Below are positions 14,357 through 23,056 of a DNA stretch of 64,000 nt, piece by piece (within the stretch, counting starts at the first letter, position 1; the number at the start of each line of letters is the position of its first letter). The notes beneath the pieces are model-generated. The model was given only the letters and a program-made list of their open reading frames with translations. It did no database searches and was not told the origin of the DNA. The stretch comes from Chryseobacterium gallinarum (GTDB lineage Bacteria; Bacteroidota; Bacteroidia; Flavobacteriales; Weeksellaceae): the NCBI RefSeq assembly GCF_001021975.1, contig NZ_CP009928.1, positions 2,670,001 to 2,734,000 on the forward strand, in the 5' to 3' direction. The position numbers and the translations under genes were made by a program.

Positions 14357-15826
14357 ATGAGAAAAAAGTTACATTTACTGATCTCGACATTCCTTTTTGC
14401 CTTAACCGCATATAGCCAGGTGGGTATCAATACATTAACTCCTGAAGGCATTTTGCACATGCAAAACACAACTTCACCATTAGGAATGATCCTGCCGAGA
14501 GTAGATTCTGCACAGATTACCGTTGCCAGAAGCATGACAACCCCCTTAGAAGCCACAGCAGTGTATGATAACAAAGAGCACTGTATAAGACTGAAAACAA
14601 GTGATGCTGACCGGGCATGGTCAGATTGCTTATTGGACAAATCTTCTGTAATTAATATCATAGAGCAGGAAATAATATACAACGGAAAAGTTCCTGCAAG
14701 AGCAACCAAGATAGCGGCAGGTCATTATTATGCAGCCATATATACTGATGCCTCAAGAGGAAATGTTGTTTATGGTATGGGATATCAGAATAATAACCAA
14801 ATAGGTACCGTTACCAATGGTACCAATAACTATCCGCGTGCCGTTTTTGACCGCACAAGTGCAGATATAGATATGGGGTATTATAACGGAGCCGCCGTAA
14901 CAGCCAATGGAGAGCTTTGGGTATGGGGATATAATAACAACGGAAAAAATGGAACGGGTAATACCACTACAGTGAACGCACCCCGCAAAATTTCCCTGCC
15001 GGGAGGAATTTCAGCTTCAAAGGTAAGAACAGGATATTACAATACTCTTGTCTTAGGTACTGATAAAAAACTTTATGTGTCAGGATATGCCGGTTATGGA
15101 ACATTGGGGAATGGAACAACATCAGGAGATGCTTTGAATTTCCAGAAAATTCCTTTTTTTGATAACCAGGAAGTAGTAGATATGGATGTATTTTACTATG
15201 GTGCAATAGCAGTAACCAGTAACGGGAATGTATACGTTTGGGGAACGAATAGTACTACTTCAAGAAGACTGGGATTACCTACGAATGTAAGCGTTGCTTC
15301 AACTCCTACCTTACTGAATCCCAACTTTACCCTTAATGCCGGAGAAAGCGTTGTGAAAGTTGTTTTGGATGATGGATCCTTTGATGGAGGTGGTTTTATA
15401 ACGAATCAGGGAAGATATTTTGCATTCGGTTACCTTTATTACCATGGAGGAGGTGGTGTATATGCAGGTCCTACGAATATTACTGCTGCTTTACAAACAG
15501 GTGAAAGATTCAGTGATATCTCTATGTACTATGGAGTAGGGTTGCTTACCAATCAAAATAAAATCTATGTGGCAGGTTCTTCTACCAATGGTAAGCTAGG
15601 TACAGGGAGTACGGCATTTGTTGCCACTCTTACTTCAGTTACTCCGGCTACATCTCCTGTGGGCAATGTTTATACAGGTATCAGTTTAGGATATTATAAT
15701 ATGTATGTTACAACAAGTAGTGCCGGTGGAAAAAATAAAATTTATGGGGCCGGATATGGAGCTAATAATCAATTGGGAAGAACTAATGAATCAGGCAGTA
15801 ACAGTCTGGTAGTAGTATTTGAATAA
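14357..15826 (+). CDS. Secreted RCC1-repeat (beta-propeller) protein
   Basis: 489 residues with a signal peptide (1-20, ending TAYSQ). The segment VGINTLTPEGILHMQN right after it is a common start of Flavobacteriia surface proteins. From residue about 115 the chain is built of RCC1-like repeats, each with a [LI]-x-V-x-G-x-x-x-x-G-x-L-G core: ELWVWGYNNNGKNG, KLYVSGYAGYGTLG, NVYVWGTNSTTSRRLG, KIYVAGSSTNGKLG, KIYGAGYGANNQLG. These probably close a seven-bladed propeller. I see no T9SS C-terminal signal; the chain ends soon after the last repeat. Probably a surface or periplasmic binding protein; partner unknown. Confidence 0.88.
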   Translation: MRKKLHLLISTFLFALTAYSQVGINTLTPEGILHMQNTTSPLGMILPRVDSAQITVARSMTTPLEATAVYDNKEHCIRLKTSDADRAWSDCLLDKSSVINIIEQEIIYNGKVPARATKIAAGHYYAAIYTDASRGNVVYGMGYQNNNQIGTVTNGTNNYPRAVFDRTSADIDMGYYNGAAVTANGELWVWGYNNNGKNGTGNTTTVNAPRKISLPGGISASKVRTGYYNTLVLGTDKKLYVSGYAGYGTLGNGTTSGDALNFQKIPFFDNQEVVDMDVFYYGAIAVTSNGNVYVWGTNSTTSRRLGLPTNVSVASTPTLLNPNFTLNAGESVVKVVLDDGSFDGGGFITNQGRYFAFGYLYYHGGGGVYAGPTNITAALQTGERFSDISMYYGVGLLTNQNKIYVAGSSTNGKLGTGSTAFVATLTSVTPATSPVGNVYTGISLGYYNMYVTTSSAGGKNKIYGAGYGANNQLGRTNESGSNSLVVVFE

Positions 15827-15877
15827 GAATAAGAAATGATTAATCCGGAAACCTGAGGGTAAAGGACAAAAATGGTT

Positions 15878-15916
15878 AACCCGGAGTAAAACAAAATTTT
15901 ATTCCGGGTTTTATTT
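15878..15916 (+). terminator. Terminator of the RCC1 protein gene
   Basis: AACCCGGAGTAAAA and TTTTATTCCGGGTT form a 14-bp stem (one G-U) with a 5-base loop, followed by TTATTTT. Confidence 0.8.
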
Positions 15917-16049
15917 TACAGGCTTTAATTTGAAGTGGTTGAGTATCAATAGTGTATATCGTATGAAAGCTATAGGACTATAGCCGGATATTTATTTTCT
16001 ACCTTATAATTTTATTTCTAATTTTACATGACTAATCAAAATTAGAAAA

Positions 16050-16637
16050 ATGAAAGAACTGTTTATTAAACGATTTGAGTATTATAAATCACTCGGAGAT
16101 AAAACCTTTACTCAGCTTTCCGAAGAACAGGTTTTCTGGCAATATAACGAAGAGAGTAATTCTATTGCCGTAATTGTAAAACATATCGCTGGGAACATGC
16201 TTTCGAGATGGACTGATTTTCTAACTGAAGATGGTGAAAAAAACTGGCGTGACAGGGATCAGGAGTTTGTGAATACTTTTAAAACAAAAGATGAAGTGAT
16301 CAGCTATTGGGAAACAGGATGGAAGTGTCTTTTTGAAGCTTTAAACCAGATAAATGATGAGAACCTGTATTCCACGATTTACATAAGAGGAGAAGCACAT
16401 TCTGTTATCGATGCTGTTTTCAGACAATTAGCCCATTATCCTTATCATATAGGACAGATTGTTTACATCGCTAAGATGGTTAAAAACGAAGACTGGAAAA
16501 CACTTTCTATTGCCAGAAATAAATCTCAGGAATTTAATGCAGGAATGAAAAACAGGTTTTCAGGAGAAGAAGCTGATACCAATTCTTCCCCGGTGTGTTT
16601 TCAAAACAGCCCTGAAGTAAGGGATGAATACAAGTAA
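16050..16637 (+). CDS. DUF1572 family protein (DinB-like fold)
   Basis: 195 residues, cytoplasmic. The sequence fits the DUF1572/DinB-like four-helix family, in which three His bind a divalent metal: His45 in VKHIAGNM, and His129 and His133 in HYPYHIGQIVYIAK. Many members act as thiol- or glutathione-analogue-dependent transferases, but no substrate can be assigned here. The last about 30 residues (Ser/Asn/Glu-rich) extend past the fold. The mtaB promoter lies between this gene and mtaB, so the two are separate units. Confidence 0.85.
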   Translation: MKELFIKRFEYYKSLGDKTFTQLSEEQVFWQYNEESNSIAVIVKHIAGNMLSRWTDFLTEDGEKNWRDRDQEFVNTFKTKDEVISYWETGWKCLFEALNQINDENLYSTIYIRGEAHSVIDAVFRQLAHYPYHIGQIVYIAKMVKNEDWKTLSIARNKSQEFNAGMKNRFSGEEADTNSSPVCFQNSPEVRDEYK

Positions 16638-16652
16638 TAGACTGAATCAATC

Positions 16653-16681
16653 TTGGATTCTTATTAAAATTACTATCTTTG
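16653..16681 (+). promoter_or_regulatory. Bacteroidota promoter of mtaB
   Basis: TTGG (16653-16656), then 17 bases, then TATCTTTG (16674-16681): a near-perfect -33/-7 pair. Transcription would begin near 16688, leaving a leader of about 20 bases. Confidence 0.75.
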
Positions 16682-16706
16682 CACCCATAAAATTCAGGAG
16701 TAACAC

Positions 16707-18053
16707 ATGTCTACTTTTCAAAGAACTGCCGCATATCATACCCTTGGCTGCAAATTAAACTTTGCGGAAACATCTACTATTGCCCGTCAATTAACAGATG
16801 CAGGATATGATAAGGTAGGTTTTGATGAAAAAGCAAATGTATATGTCATCAATACCTGCTCTGTAACTGAAAATGCTGACCGTGAATGTAAGCTTCACGT
16901 AAAAAGAGCAATGAAAGCCAATCCCGATGGATTGGTAGTTATTGTTGGATGCTATGCCCAGCTGAAGCCTGAAGAAATTTCGCAGATTGAAGGTGTGGAT
17001 CTGGTATTGGGAGCCAAAGAAAAATTCAATATCCTGAGTTATCTTGATGATTTGGAAAAATCGGAAAATGAAGGAATTGTTCATTCATGTGAAATTGAAG
17101 AAACTGATTTCTTTATCGGAAGCTATTCGATAGGAGACCGTACAAGAGCCTTTTTAAAGGTACAGGACGGATGTGATTATAAATGTACATACTGTACCAT
17201 CCCGTTGGCAAGAGGAATATCGCGTTCGGATACCATTGAGAATGTTTTGAGAAATGCTGCTGAGATTGCAGCAAGAGATATTAAAGAAATTGTTCTTACA
17301 GGAGTAAATATCGGTGATTATGGTAAAGGGGAGTTCGGTAATAAAAGACACGAACATACCTTTCTGGATCTGATCTCTGAACTCGATAAAGTAGAAGGAA
17401 TTGAAAGAATCCGTATTTCTTCCATTGAGCCCAATCTGTTGAAAGATGAAAGCATTGAACTGGTTTCCAGAAGCAGAAGCTTTGTTCCGCATTTTCATAT
17501 TCCCTTGCAGTCAGGAAGTGATGATTTATTGAAAAAAATGAAACGCCGGTACCTGACAAAACTGTATAGTGATAGAGTGAACAAAATCCGCGAGGTAATG
17601 CCTGATGCGGCTATCGGGGTGGATGTTATTGTCGGATTTCCGGGAGAAACAGAAGAGAAGTTTATGGAAACCTATAATTTTCTTAACGAACTGCCTATAA
17701 CGTATCTTCATGTATTTACCTATTCTGAAAGAGAAAATACAGAAGCCGCAGCGATGGATGGAGTAGTTCCTGTTGCCGAGAGAAAAAAGCGTAATAAAAT
17801 GTTGAGAATCCTTTCCGAAAAGAAAAAAATGGCATTTTATCAGACTCAGCTTGGGAAAACACTTCCTGTGCTGTGGGAGCACGAAAATAAAGACGGGAAA
17901 ATGTTTGGCTTCACAGAAAATTATGTGAGAGTCCAGAAGGATTTTGACCCTGCTTCCGTCAACCAGATTGAATTTCTAAATTTAGAAAAAATACTGTCAG
18001 ATGGCACAGTTTCTGTGCAATCTTCCTATCAAAATTTTTTAGCAAAAGCATAG
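16707..18053 (+). CDS. mtaB: tRNA (N6-L-threonylcarbamoyladenosine(37)-C2)-methylthiotransferase
   Basis: 448-residue radical-SAM enzyme that adds a methylthio group to t6A at position 37 of ANN-reading tRNAs. The N-terminal UPF0004 domain has its cluster Cys at 15, 51 and 82 (HTLGCKLN, INTCSVTE, VGCYAQ). The radical-SAM cluster is C156-x3-C160-x2-C163 in CDYKCTYC. The C-terminal part fits a TRAM-like domain. Length and order match the MtaB rather than the RimO or MiaB branch (the YHTLGCKLN start is characteristic). The t6A substrate is made by TsaD, also in this window. It has its own promoter, and the next gene starts 54 bases downstream. Confidence 0.93.
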   Translation: MSTFQRTAAYHTLGCKLNFAETSTIARQLTDAGYDKVGFDEKANVYVINTCSVTENADRECKLHVKRAMKANPDGLVVIVGCYAQLKPEEISQIEGVDLVLGAKEKFNILSYLDDLEKSENEGIVHSCEIEETDFFIGSYSIGDRTRAFLKVQDGCDYKCTYCTIPLARGISRSDTIENVLRNAAEIAARDIKEIVLTGVNIGDYGKGEFGNKRHEHTFLDLISELDKVEGIERIRISSIEPNLLKDESIELVSRSRSFVPHFHIPLQSGSDDLLKKMKRRYLTKLYSDRVNKIREVMPDAAIGVDVIVGFPGETEEKFMETYNFLNELPITYLHVFTYSERENTEAAAMDGVVPVAERKKRNKMLRILSEKKKMAFYQTQLGKTLPVLWEHENKDGKMFGFTENYVRVQKDFDPASVNQIEFLNLEKILSDGTVSVQSSYQNFLAKA

Positions 18054-18107
18054 TCTCTTTGCAAAATTTCCACTAAATTTATTTTTAAACTTTTAAATAC
18101 TACATTC

Positions 18108-19625
18108 ATGAGAGATAAGTTTTTATCTTGGGGAATTGTATTAGTAATTGCTACATGGATAGTGGCATTACTGATCAGAGCGCATTATTGGATACCCACG
18201 CTGTTGTCCGCTATTTATGCATTGGGAGTGTATAACGCATACCAATCAAAACATGCTATTTTAAGGAATTTTCCCGTATTGGGATATTTCAGGTACTTTT
18301 TTGAAAGTATTTCTCCGGAAATGCAGCAATACTTTATCGAAAGAGAAACAGACGGGAAGCCATTTCCAAGAAATCAGCGTTCTGCAGTATACAGACGGGC
18401 AAAAAATTTAAGTGATACGGTAGCTTTTGGTACACAGCTGGAAGTTAATCACAGGAAATACGAGGGTATCAAGCATTCTATTTATGCCAAATCGCCATCG
18501 GAAGAACTTCCGAGAGTCTGGGTTGGAGGAGAGCAGTGTACACAGCCTTATCATGCTTCTTTGTTCAATATTTCAGCAATGAGTTTCGGTGCATTAAGTG
18601 ACAGGGCCCAGATTTCTTTAAACCGAGGGGCTAAAAAGGGTAATTTTTATCATAATACAGGGGAAGGAGGTATTTCTCCTTATCATTTGGAAGGAGGAGA
18701 TTTATGCTGGCAGATCGGAACCGGGTATTTTGGATGCAGGGACGAAGAAGGAAAATTCAATCCTGAATTGTTTACGAAATATGCTACACTTCCTAATGTG
18801 AAAATGATTGAAATCAAACTATCACAGGGAGCTAAGCCTGGCCATGGAGGGGTGCTTCCGGGGGTGAAAAATACGCCGGAGATTGCTGCCATTCGTCACG
18901 TAACTCCGGGAATGACGGTAATTTCGCCACCTTCACATACAGCTTTTTCAGATGCAGCCGGATTGTTGAGGTTTGTGCAGGAATTAAGGGAGCTTTCAGG
19001 AGGTAAACCGGTTGGGTTTAAACTCTGCATCGGGGATACTAAGGAATTTGAAGATATCTGTGTGCAAATGAATGTTCTGAAAATTTATCCTGACTTTATT
19101 ACAATAGACGGAGCAGAAGGAGGGACAGGAGCTGCACCACCGGAATTTTCTGATGGAGTAGGGATGCCTTTGGAACCGGCCCTGATATTTGTAAACAGAA
19201 CCCTGAATAACTATAACGTAAGGAATAAATTAAGAGTAATTGCCAGTGGTAAGGTTCTAACCAGTCTGGATATCTTAAGGGCAATTGCAATGGGAGCAGA
19301 TATGTGTAATAATGCAAGAGGATTTATGTTCTCTCTGGGATGTATCCAGGCACTAAGATGTAATTCCAATAACTGCCCTACAGGAGTTGCCACACAGGAT
19401 AAAATGCTGATCAAAGGATTGGATGTGACAGATAAAAGCGAAAGAGTATATCATTTCCATAAAAATACCCTTCACACTTGTAATGAACTCATTGCAGCAG
19501 CAGGAAGAAGCTCTTATGAAGAGGTGGATGCAACAATGTTTATGAGAGGAGATGAATTTGATCATCTTGCAGATCTGTATTTCCCGGATATCTTAGGAAA
19601 TGTAAAACAAAAAGCAAGATCTTAA
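18108..19625 (+). CDS. FMN-binding glutamate synthase family protein, membrane-anchored
   Basis: 505 residues. Residues about 7-45 are hydrophobic, a likely membrane anchor of one or two helices. The rest matches the FMN-binding synthase domain of glutamate synthase (PF01645): SFGALSDRAQISLNRGAKKG, GEGGISPYH, GAKPGHGGVLPG, IDGAEGGTGAAPPEFSDGVG. The 3Fe-4S ligands are present with GltB spacing, C412-x5-C418-x4-C423. There is no glutamine amidotransferase domain and no GltD-like gene nearby, so the electron and ammonia donors are unknown. Such stand-alone proteins are widespread in Bacteroidota; calling it glutamate synthase would be an over-claim. Confidence 0.9.
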   Translation: MRDKFLSWGIVLVIATWIVALLIRAHYWIPTLLSAIYALGVYNAYQSKHAILRNFPVLGYFRYFFESISPEMQQYFIERETDGKPFPRNQRSAVYRRAKNLSDTVAFGTQLEVNHRKYEGIKHSIYAKSPSEELPRVWVGGEQCTQPYHASLFNISAMSFGALSDRAQISLNRGAKKGNFYHNTGEGGISPYHLEGGDLCWQIGTGYFGCRDEEGKFNPELFTKYATLPNVKMIEIKLSQGAKPGHGGVLPGVKNTPEIAAIRHVTPGMTVISPPSHTAFSDAAGLLRFVQELRELSGGKPVGFKLCIGDTKEFEDICVQMNVLKIYPDFITIDGAEGGTGAAPPEFSDGVGMPLEPALIFVNRTLNNYNVRNKLRVIASGKVLTSLDILRAIAMGADMCNNARGFMFSLGCIQALRCNSNNCPTGVATQDKMLIKGLDVTDKSERVYHFHKNTLHTCNELIAAAGRSSYEEVDATMFMRGDEFDHLADLYFPDILGNVKQKARS

Positions 19626-19640
19626 TCAGAAATAAAAAAA

Positions 19641-19680
19641 AATAAAGACCGCTTGAAAAAAAGCGGTCTTTATTTTTTTT
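19641..19680. terminator. Convergent terminator between the glutamate-synthase-like and lipoprotein genes
   Basis: AATAAAGACCGCTT and AAGCGGTCTTTATT form a 14-bp stem with a loop of As; T-run to the right and A-run to the left, so it can work in both directions. Confidence 0.88.
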
Positions 19681-19689
19681 ATAGTATTT

Positions 19690-20475
19690 TTAATAAGGCC
19701 TGGCCTCTCTTCCATAAACCTGGAAATTGAAAACAAAACTTCTGTTTCTCAGGGAAATAGGAGATGCGTACCCTGCATAATTATAAGGGTAATGAGGATT
19801 TCTGGCAAAAGCAGCTCTTGAAGGAACAATAATTACCCCTTGTAAATTGTAGGGAGTAGAATTGGAAATATTATCGTACGCATTGAATTTTTGCAGAGCC
19901 TCATTGAATCCACTAATCACATAATAGCCTGGTTGCTTTGCGGCATCGGTAGTTGCATTTTTGATTAAGGGATTTTTCTTACCTTCTACATTGGAAATAT
20001 AATAGAAGGTAGGATCAAGTACGGGAACTCCATTTCCATTGATCGTATTGATGAAAGTTGCTGATGCAGTAAAAGCTCCTTTGCCATCGCTGAGAGTAGC
20101 TAAATAAGAATTGGCCCTCACCATAATTCTCATACTATCATTGGGTTTAATAGTTAGATCCTTTGGAGGTGTTGATGTTGGCGGCTGGGCACCATCTCTT
20201 ATGATATAAATAGTACCTGAAGGTAAAGTTTTATAATCAAGCTGAGATAATTTTTTCTCTTTATCATCAGCAGTATCAGTAGCACTGAAAGACTTTATAT
20301 TTCCTTGGACATCCAGGTAATTCTCATCCATGAATTTCTTAATAGCCTGATCATCATAGCTGTTTTGGACATTAATGTCTTCGGGTTCCACATACGTGTT
20401 TACATCATCATCACTTTTCTTACATGCAGAAAAACACAAAGATCCCGCAAGGATATATAAAAATATTTTTTTCAT
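19690..20475 (-). CDS. Secreted lipoprotein, FKBP-like
   Basis: 261 residues. The N-terminus has a lipoprotein signal with lipobox CFSAC (Cys18), so the mature protein is lipid-anchored. The C-terminal half (GFNEALQKF, YNLQGVIIVPSRAAFARNPH, then FVFNFQVYGR) has the shape of the FKBP-type prolyl isomerase lipoproteins of Flavobacteriia, but the match is weak and active-site residues cannot be checked by eye; a plain hypothetical lipoprotein is the alternative. Stretch 75-110 is Pro/Thr-rich. Divergent from the S4 gene with 55 bases between starts. Confidence 0.7.
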   Translation of the reverse strand: MKKIFLYILAGSLCFSACKKSDDDVNTYVEPEDINVQNSYDDQAIKKFMDENYLDVQGNIKSFSATDTADDKEKKLSQLDYKTLPSGTIYIIRDGAQPPTSTPPKDLTIKPNDSMRIMVRANSYLATLSDGKGAFTASATFINTINGNGVPVLDPTFYYISNVEGKKNPLIKNATTDAAKQPGYYVISGFNEALQKFNAYDNISNSTPYNLQGVIIVPSRAAFARNPHYPYNYAGYASPISLRNRSFVFNFQVYGREARPY

Positions 20476-20513
20476 TTCAAAAAACTTTAATTACTTTACA
20501 GATAATATAACGG

Positions 20514-20521
20514 CAAAAGTA
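20514..20521 (-). promoter_or_regulatory. -7 promoter element of the lipoprotein gene
   Basis: TACTTTTG on the minus strand fits TAnnTTTG, about 39 bases before the start codon, and lies in the short divergent region shared with the S4 gene. Confidence 0.45.
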
Positions 20522-20530
20522 TAAAAAATT

Positions 20531-20968
20531 ATGAGAATAGATAAATTTTTATGGAGCATTCGTTTTTATAAGACGAGAAGCATTGCGGCAGAAGAGATAA
20601 AAAAGAATAGAGTTTCTATTGGAACATCTGCCGTGAAGTCATCAAAAGAGGTAAAAGAAGGTGATGTTATTAAAATCCGTAAAAATCAGATTGATTATAA
20701 AATAAAAGTAATCCAGATACCGAAAAGCAGAATTGGGGCAAAGCTGGTTCCACTCCATATACAGGATGTGACAGATAAAGAACAATACGAATTGCTGAAG
20801 CTTCGTAAGATGTCTCAGGATTATTATAGAAATAAAGGGGAAGGAAGACCTACCAAAAAAGACAGAAGAGAGATGGATGAATATGTAGGAAATGACATTT
20901 CATCAGATTTTACTGATTGGGACGATTTTTTCGGAGAAACGGATGATGATTCTGAAGAAGAAGATTAA
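20531..20968 (+). CDS. S4-domain RNA-binding protein (Hsp15/HslR-like)
   Basis: 145 residues. The first 80 residues form an S4 RNA-binding domain: MRIDKFLWSIRFYKTRSIAA, then EIKKNRVSIG and VKEGDVIKI, as in Hsp15, which binds stalled 50S subunits carrying nascent chains. A basic linker (TKKDRREMDEY) and a strongly acidic tail (EETDDDSEEED) follow. Role in ribosome recycling is inferred from the family. The start codon is tight against the divergent promoter region. Confidence 0.9.
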   Translation: MRIDKFLWSIRFYKTRSIAAEEIKKNRVSIGTSAVKSSKEVKEGDVIKIRKNQIDYKIKVIQIPKSRIGAKLVPLHIQDVTDKEQYELLKLRKMSQDYYRNKGEGRPTKKDRREMDEYVGNDISSDFTDWDDFFGETDDDSEEED

Positions 20969-20971
20969 AAC

Positions 20972-21000
20972 AGAAAAGGCTCTAGAGATAGAGCTTTTCT
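20972..21000. terminator. Shared terminator overlapping the 3' end of aroK
   Basis: AGAAAAGGCTCT and AGAGCTTTTCT pair around a short loop between convergent genes. The aroK stop codon (20984-20982) lies inside the hairpin, so the last codons of aroK double as terminator stem. Confidence 0.7.
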
Positions 21001-21497
21001 ATTATTTCATTAACAATGTCGTCAGGCTCCCTGCCATCGGTTCCTACACTAAACTGAGCTTTACTGTAAAATTGATTTCTTTCAAACAGGTGTTTGGCAA
21101 TAAATTCAGGAAGGTCCTTATCGGAAATATTGGCAATCAGGGGTCTTTTTTCTTTTTGTTTAGAAAGCCTTTCCACCAGCGTGCCTACAGATGTTCTCAA
21201 AAAAACACTTTTAGAATTATGATTGATAATTTCCATATTATTATAGTAAACCGGAGTACCACCACCAAGGCTTAAAACCAGATTTTCTTCGGAAGCCAGA
21301 ATTTCTTCCAGGGTTTCTCTTTCAAGTTTTCTAAAATAGATTTCTCCCTTTTTTTCAAAAATTTCTGGAATGGTTAATTTATTTCTTTTGGAAATCTCTT
21401 TATCCAGGTCAATGAGTCTGAAATTTATTTTTTCGCTTAATATTTTGGAAATGTGAGATTTGCCACTTCCCATGTATCCGATCAGTGAAATTACCAT
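20982..21497 (-). CDS. aroK: Shikimate kinase
   Basis: 171-residue cytoplasmic kinase that phosphorylates shikimate at the 3-hydroxyl in chorismate synthesis. Walker A is GYMGSGKS (7-14); shikimate-binding Asp32 is in DLDKEI, Arg57 in FRKLER, and the GGG motif is at 78-80. The lid Arg lies in KRPLI. The frame is open upstream to 21551, but the P-loop position and normal length fix the start at 21497, and the upstream stretch overlaps the promoter of the tRNA operon on the other strand. Confidence 0.95.
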   Translation of the reverse strand: MVISLIGYMGSGKSHISKILSEKINFRLIDLDKEISKRNKLTIPEIFEKKGEIYFRKLERETLEEILASEENLVLSLGGGTPVYYNNMEIINHNSKSVFLRTSVGTLVERLSKQKEKRPLIANISDKDLPEFIAKHLFERNQFYSKAQFSVGTDGREPDDIVNEIIEKLYL

Positions 21498-21528
21498 GAA
21501 TTTTTTTTGAACAAATTTGCAAAAAAGT

Positions 21529-21558
21529 TTTGAGATAACGAAAAAAGTCATATCTTTG
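21529..21558 (+). promoter_or_regulatory. Promoter of the Lys-Leu-Lys tRNA operon
   Basis: TTTG (21529-21532), 18 bases, then TATCTTTG (21551-21558): a textbook Bacteroidota promoter. The leader before the first tRNA would be about 48 bases. The region also holds the 5' flank of divergent aroK. Confidence 0.78.
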
Positions 21559-21612
21559 CACCACTTAAAACAAGGGACATTACTTAAATGAAAACTTGAT
21601 GAATAAGTGGCC

Positions 21613-21685
21613 GACTCGGTAGCTCAGCTGGTAGAGCAATACACTTTTAATGTATGGGTCCTGGGTTCGAATCCCAGCCGGGTCA
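21613..21685 (+). tRNA. tRNA-Lys(TTT), copy 1
   Basis: 73 nt. Acceptor GACTCGG pairs with CCGGGTC (one G-U), discriminator A. D arm AGCTCAGCTGGTAGAGC, anticodon loop CTTTTAA with anticodon TTT, T arm GGGTTCGAATCCC. CCA is not encoded. Identical to the third tRNA of the operon. Confidence 0.97.
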
Positions 21686-21719
21686 CGAGCAAGAGATTAC
21701 TAAATGCTGTAATTTTATT

Positions 21720-21802
21720 GCCTGCGTGGTGAAATTGGTAGACACGCCATCTTGAGGGGGTGGTTTCCTAAGGATGTGCTGGTTCGAATCCAGTCGCAGG
21801 CA
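21720..21802 (+). tRNA. tRNA-Leu(GAG)
   Basis: 83 nt with a long variable arm. Acceptor GCCTGCG pairs with CGCAGGC, discriminator A. Anticodon stem CCATC/GGTGG encloses loop TTGAGGG, giving anticodon GAG (CTC/CTT codons). Confidence 0.96.
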
Positions 21803-21853
21803 CTGCAAGAAAATTAATAATTAAGATGGATGTTATTCATTTTAATTGTGGCC

Positions 21854-21926
21854 GACTCGGTAGCTCAGCTGGTAGAGCAATACACTTTTAATGTATGGGT
21901 CCTGGGTTCGAATCCCAGCCGGGTCA
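21854..21926 (+). tRNA. tRNA-Lys(TTT), copy 2
   Basis: Identical over 73 nt to copy 1, and the identity extends six bases upstream (GTGGCC). Same fold and anticodon TTT. Confidence 0.97.
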
Positions 21927-21980
21927 CAAGTTTACTGAAAAGTAAATTTTTTTCATATTAATATTTTGTGATTTGGTGTT

Positions 21981-22014
21981 TCAAAGGCTTCCTTCAGGAG
22001 GCCTTTGATTTTTC
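21981..22014 (+). terminator. Terminator of the tRNA operon
   Basis: TCAAAGGC and GCCTTTGA form the outer stem, with CCT/AGG pairing possible inside, followed by TTTTT. Confidence 0.8.
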
Positions 22015-22035
22015 TGTATGGAGTAAATTAATATA

Positions 22036-22062
22036 AAACTCTGACCATTACAATCAGAGTTT
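22036..22062 (-). terminator. Terminator of panC
   Basis: AAACTCTGA and TCAGAGTTT form a 9-bp stem with a 9-base loop; on the minus strand a T-containing run follows. Located 22 bases past the panC stop. Confidence 0.7.
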
Positions 22063-22083
22063 ACTTTTATAAAACAATGTATC

Positions 22084-22932
22084 CTAATCCAAATGCATAT
22101 TGTCAATCAATCTTACACCATCTACCACTACCACTATGAAAGCCCTGAAATTTCTGTCTTTGTAGAAAAAATCAGTTTCCTGGAGGGTTTTCTCATCTGC
22201 AATCAAAAAGTACTCCAGCTTCATCCCCTGCTGGTTATCGAAAATATCTCTTACCCTGTCTTTGATTTCGGGTATAGAGACTGTTCTGAACCAGTCATTT
22301 ACTTTCTTCAATGTTTCAAAGATAACTTTTGAAGCTTCTTTTCGGTCTTCATGAAGCCTTTGATTCCTCGAGCTTAAGGCAAGCCCGTTTTCTGCCCTGT
22401 AAATAGGAACTCCTATGATTTTAACCGGAAGTTGTTTCTTTTCAACCATTTTTTTAATGATAGCCAGCTGTTGGAAATCTTTTTCTCCAAAATAGGCATG
22501 GTCAGGCTGTACTTGCCTGAAAAGCTCTTCCACAACCGTTCCTACACCATCAAAATGTCCCGGTCTTGACTTTCCTTCCATTTCATTTTCCAAACCATCA
22601 AAATCGTAGTGCTGGCTTTGTGTCTTCTCAGGATATATATCTGTTACTTCAGGGATGTAAACGGCGTCAACCAGGCCGGACTTTTCCAGGATCAAAATAT
22701 CCCTGTTGATATCCCGCGGATATTTTTCAAGATCTTCCGGGTTATTGAACTGAGTCGGATTTACAAAAATTGAAGAAATAACAAGATCGTTTTCATTTTT
22801 TGCTTTTTCATACAGGGAAAGATGGCCTTGATGAAGTGCTCCCATGGTAGGGGCGAAACCAATCCGCTTTCCCATTTCCTTCTGTCTTTCAATGAAATCC
22901 TGAAGGACTTTCCTGTTTTTTATAACTTCCAT
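22084..22932 (-). CDS. panC: Pantoate--beta-alanine ligase (pantothenate synthetase)
   Basis: 282 residues, the usual length. It joins pantoate and beta-alanine with ATP to make pantothenate. Motifs: PTMGALHQGHLSL (nucleotide-binding HxGH at about 28-40), FVNPTQFN, PGHFDGVGTVV, FGEKDFQQL and LSSRNQRL. Divergent from the glycogen-synthase-like gene with 171 bases between starts, an arrangement I associate with Flavobacteriia in general. Monocistronic, ending at its own terminator. Confidence 0.96.
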   Translation of the reverse strand: MEVIKNRKVLQDFIERQKEMGKRIGFAPTMGALHQGHLSLYEKAKNENDLVISSIFVNPTQFNNPEDLEKYPRDINRDILILEKSGLVDAVYIPEVTDIYPEKTQSQHYDFDGLENEMEGKSRPGHFDGVGTVVEELFRQVQPDHAYFGEKDFQQLAIIKKMVEKKQLPVKIIGVPIYRAENGLALSSRNQRLHEDRKEASKVIFETLKKVNDWFRTVSIPEIKDRVRDIFDNQQGMKLEYFLIADEKTLQETDFFYKDRNFRAFIVVVVDGVRLIDNMHLD

Positions 22933-23056
22933 AGTTTATTTTAATGCTAATTCAAAAATACTAAAAATATCGTATAATAATGTGTGTTTTTAATAATTTG
23001 AAAATAGGAAATTTCGTAAAAAAATGTTAATTAAAATAATGTTGGATGTTTTTTTG

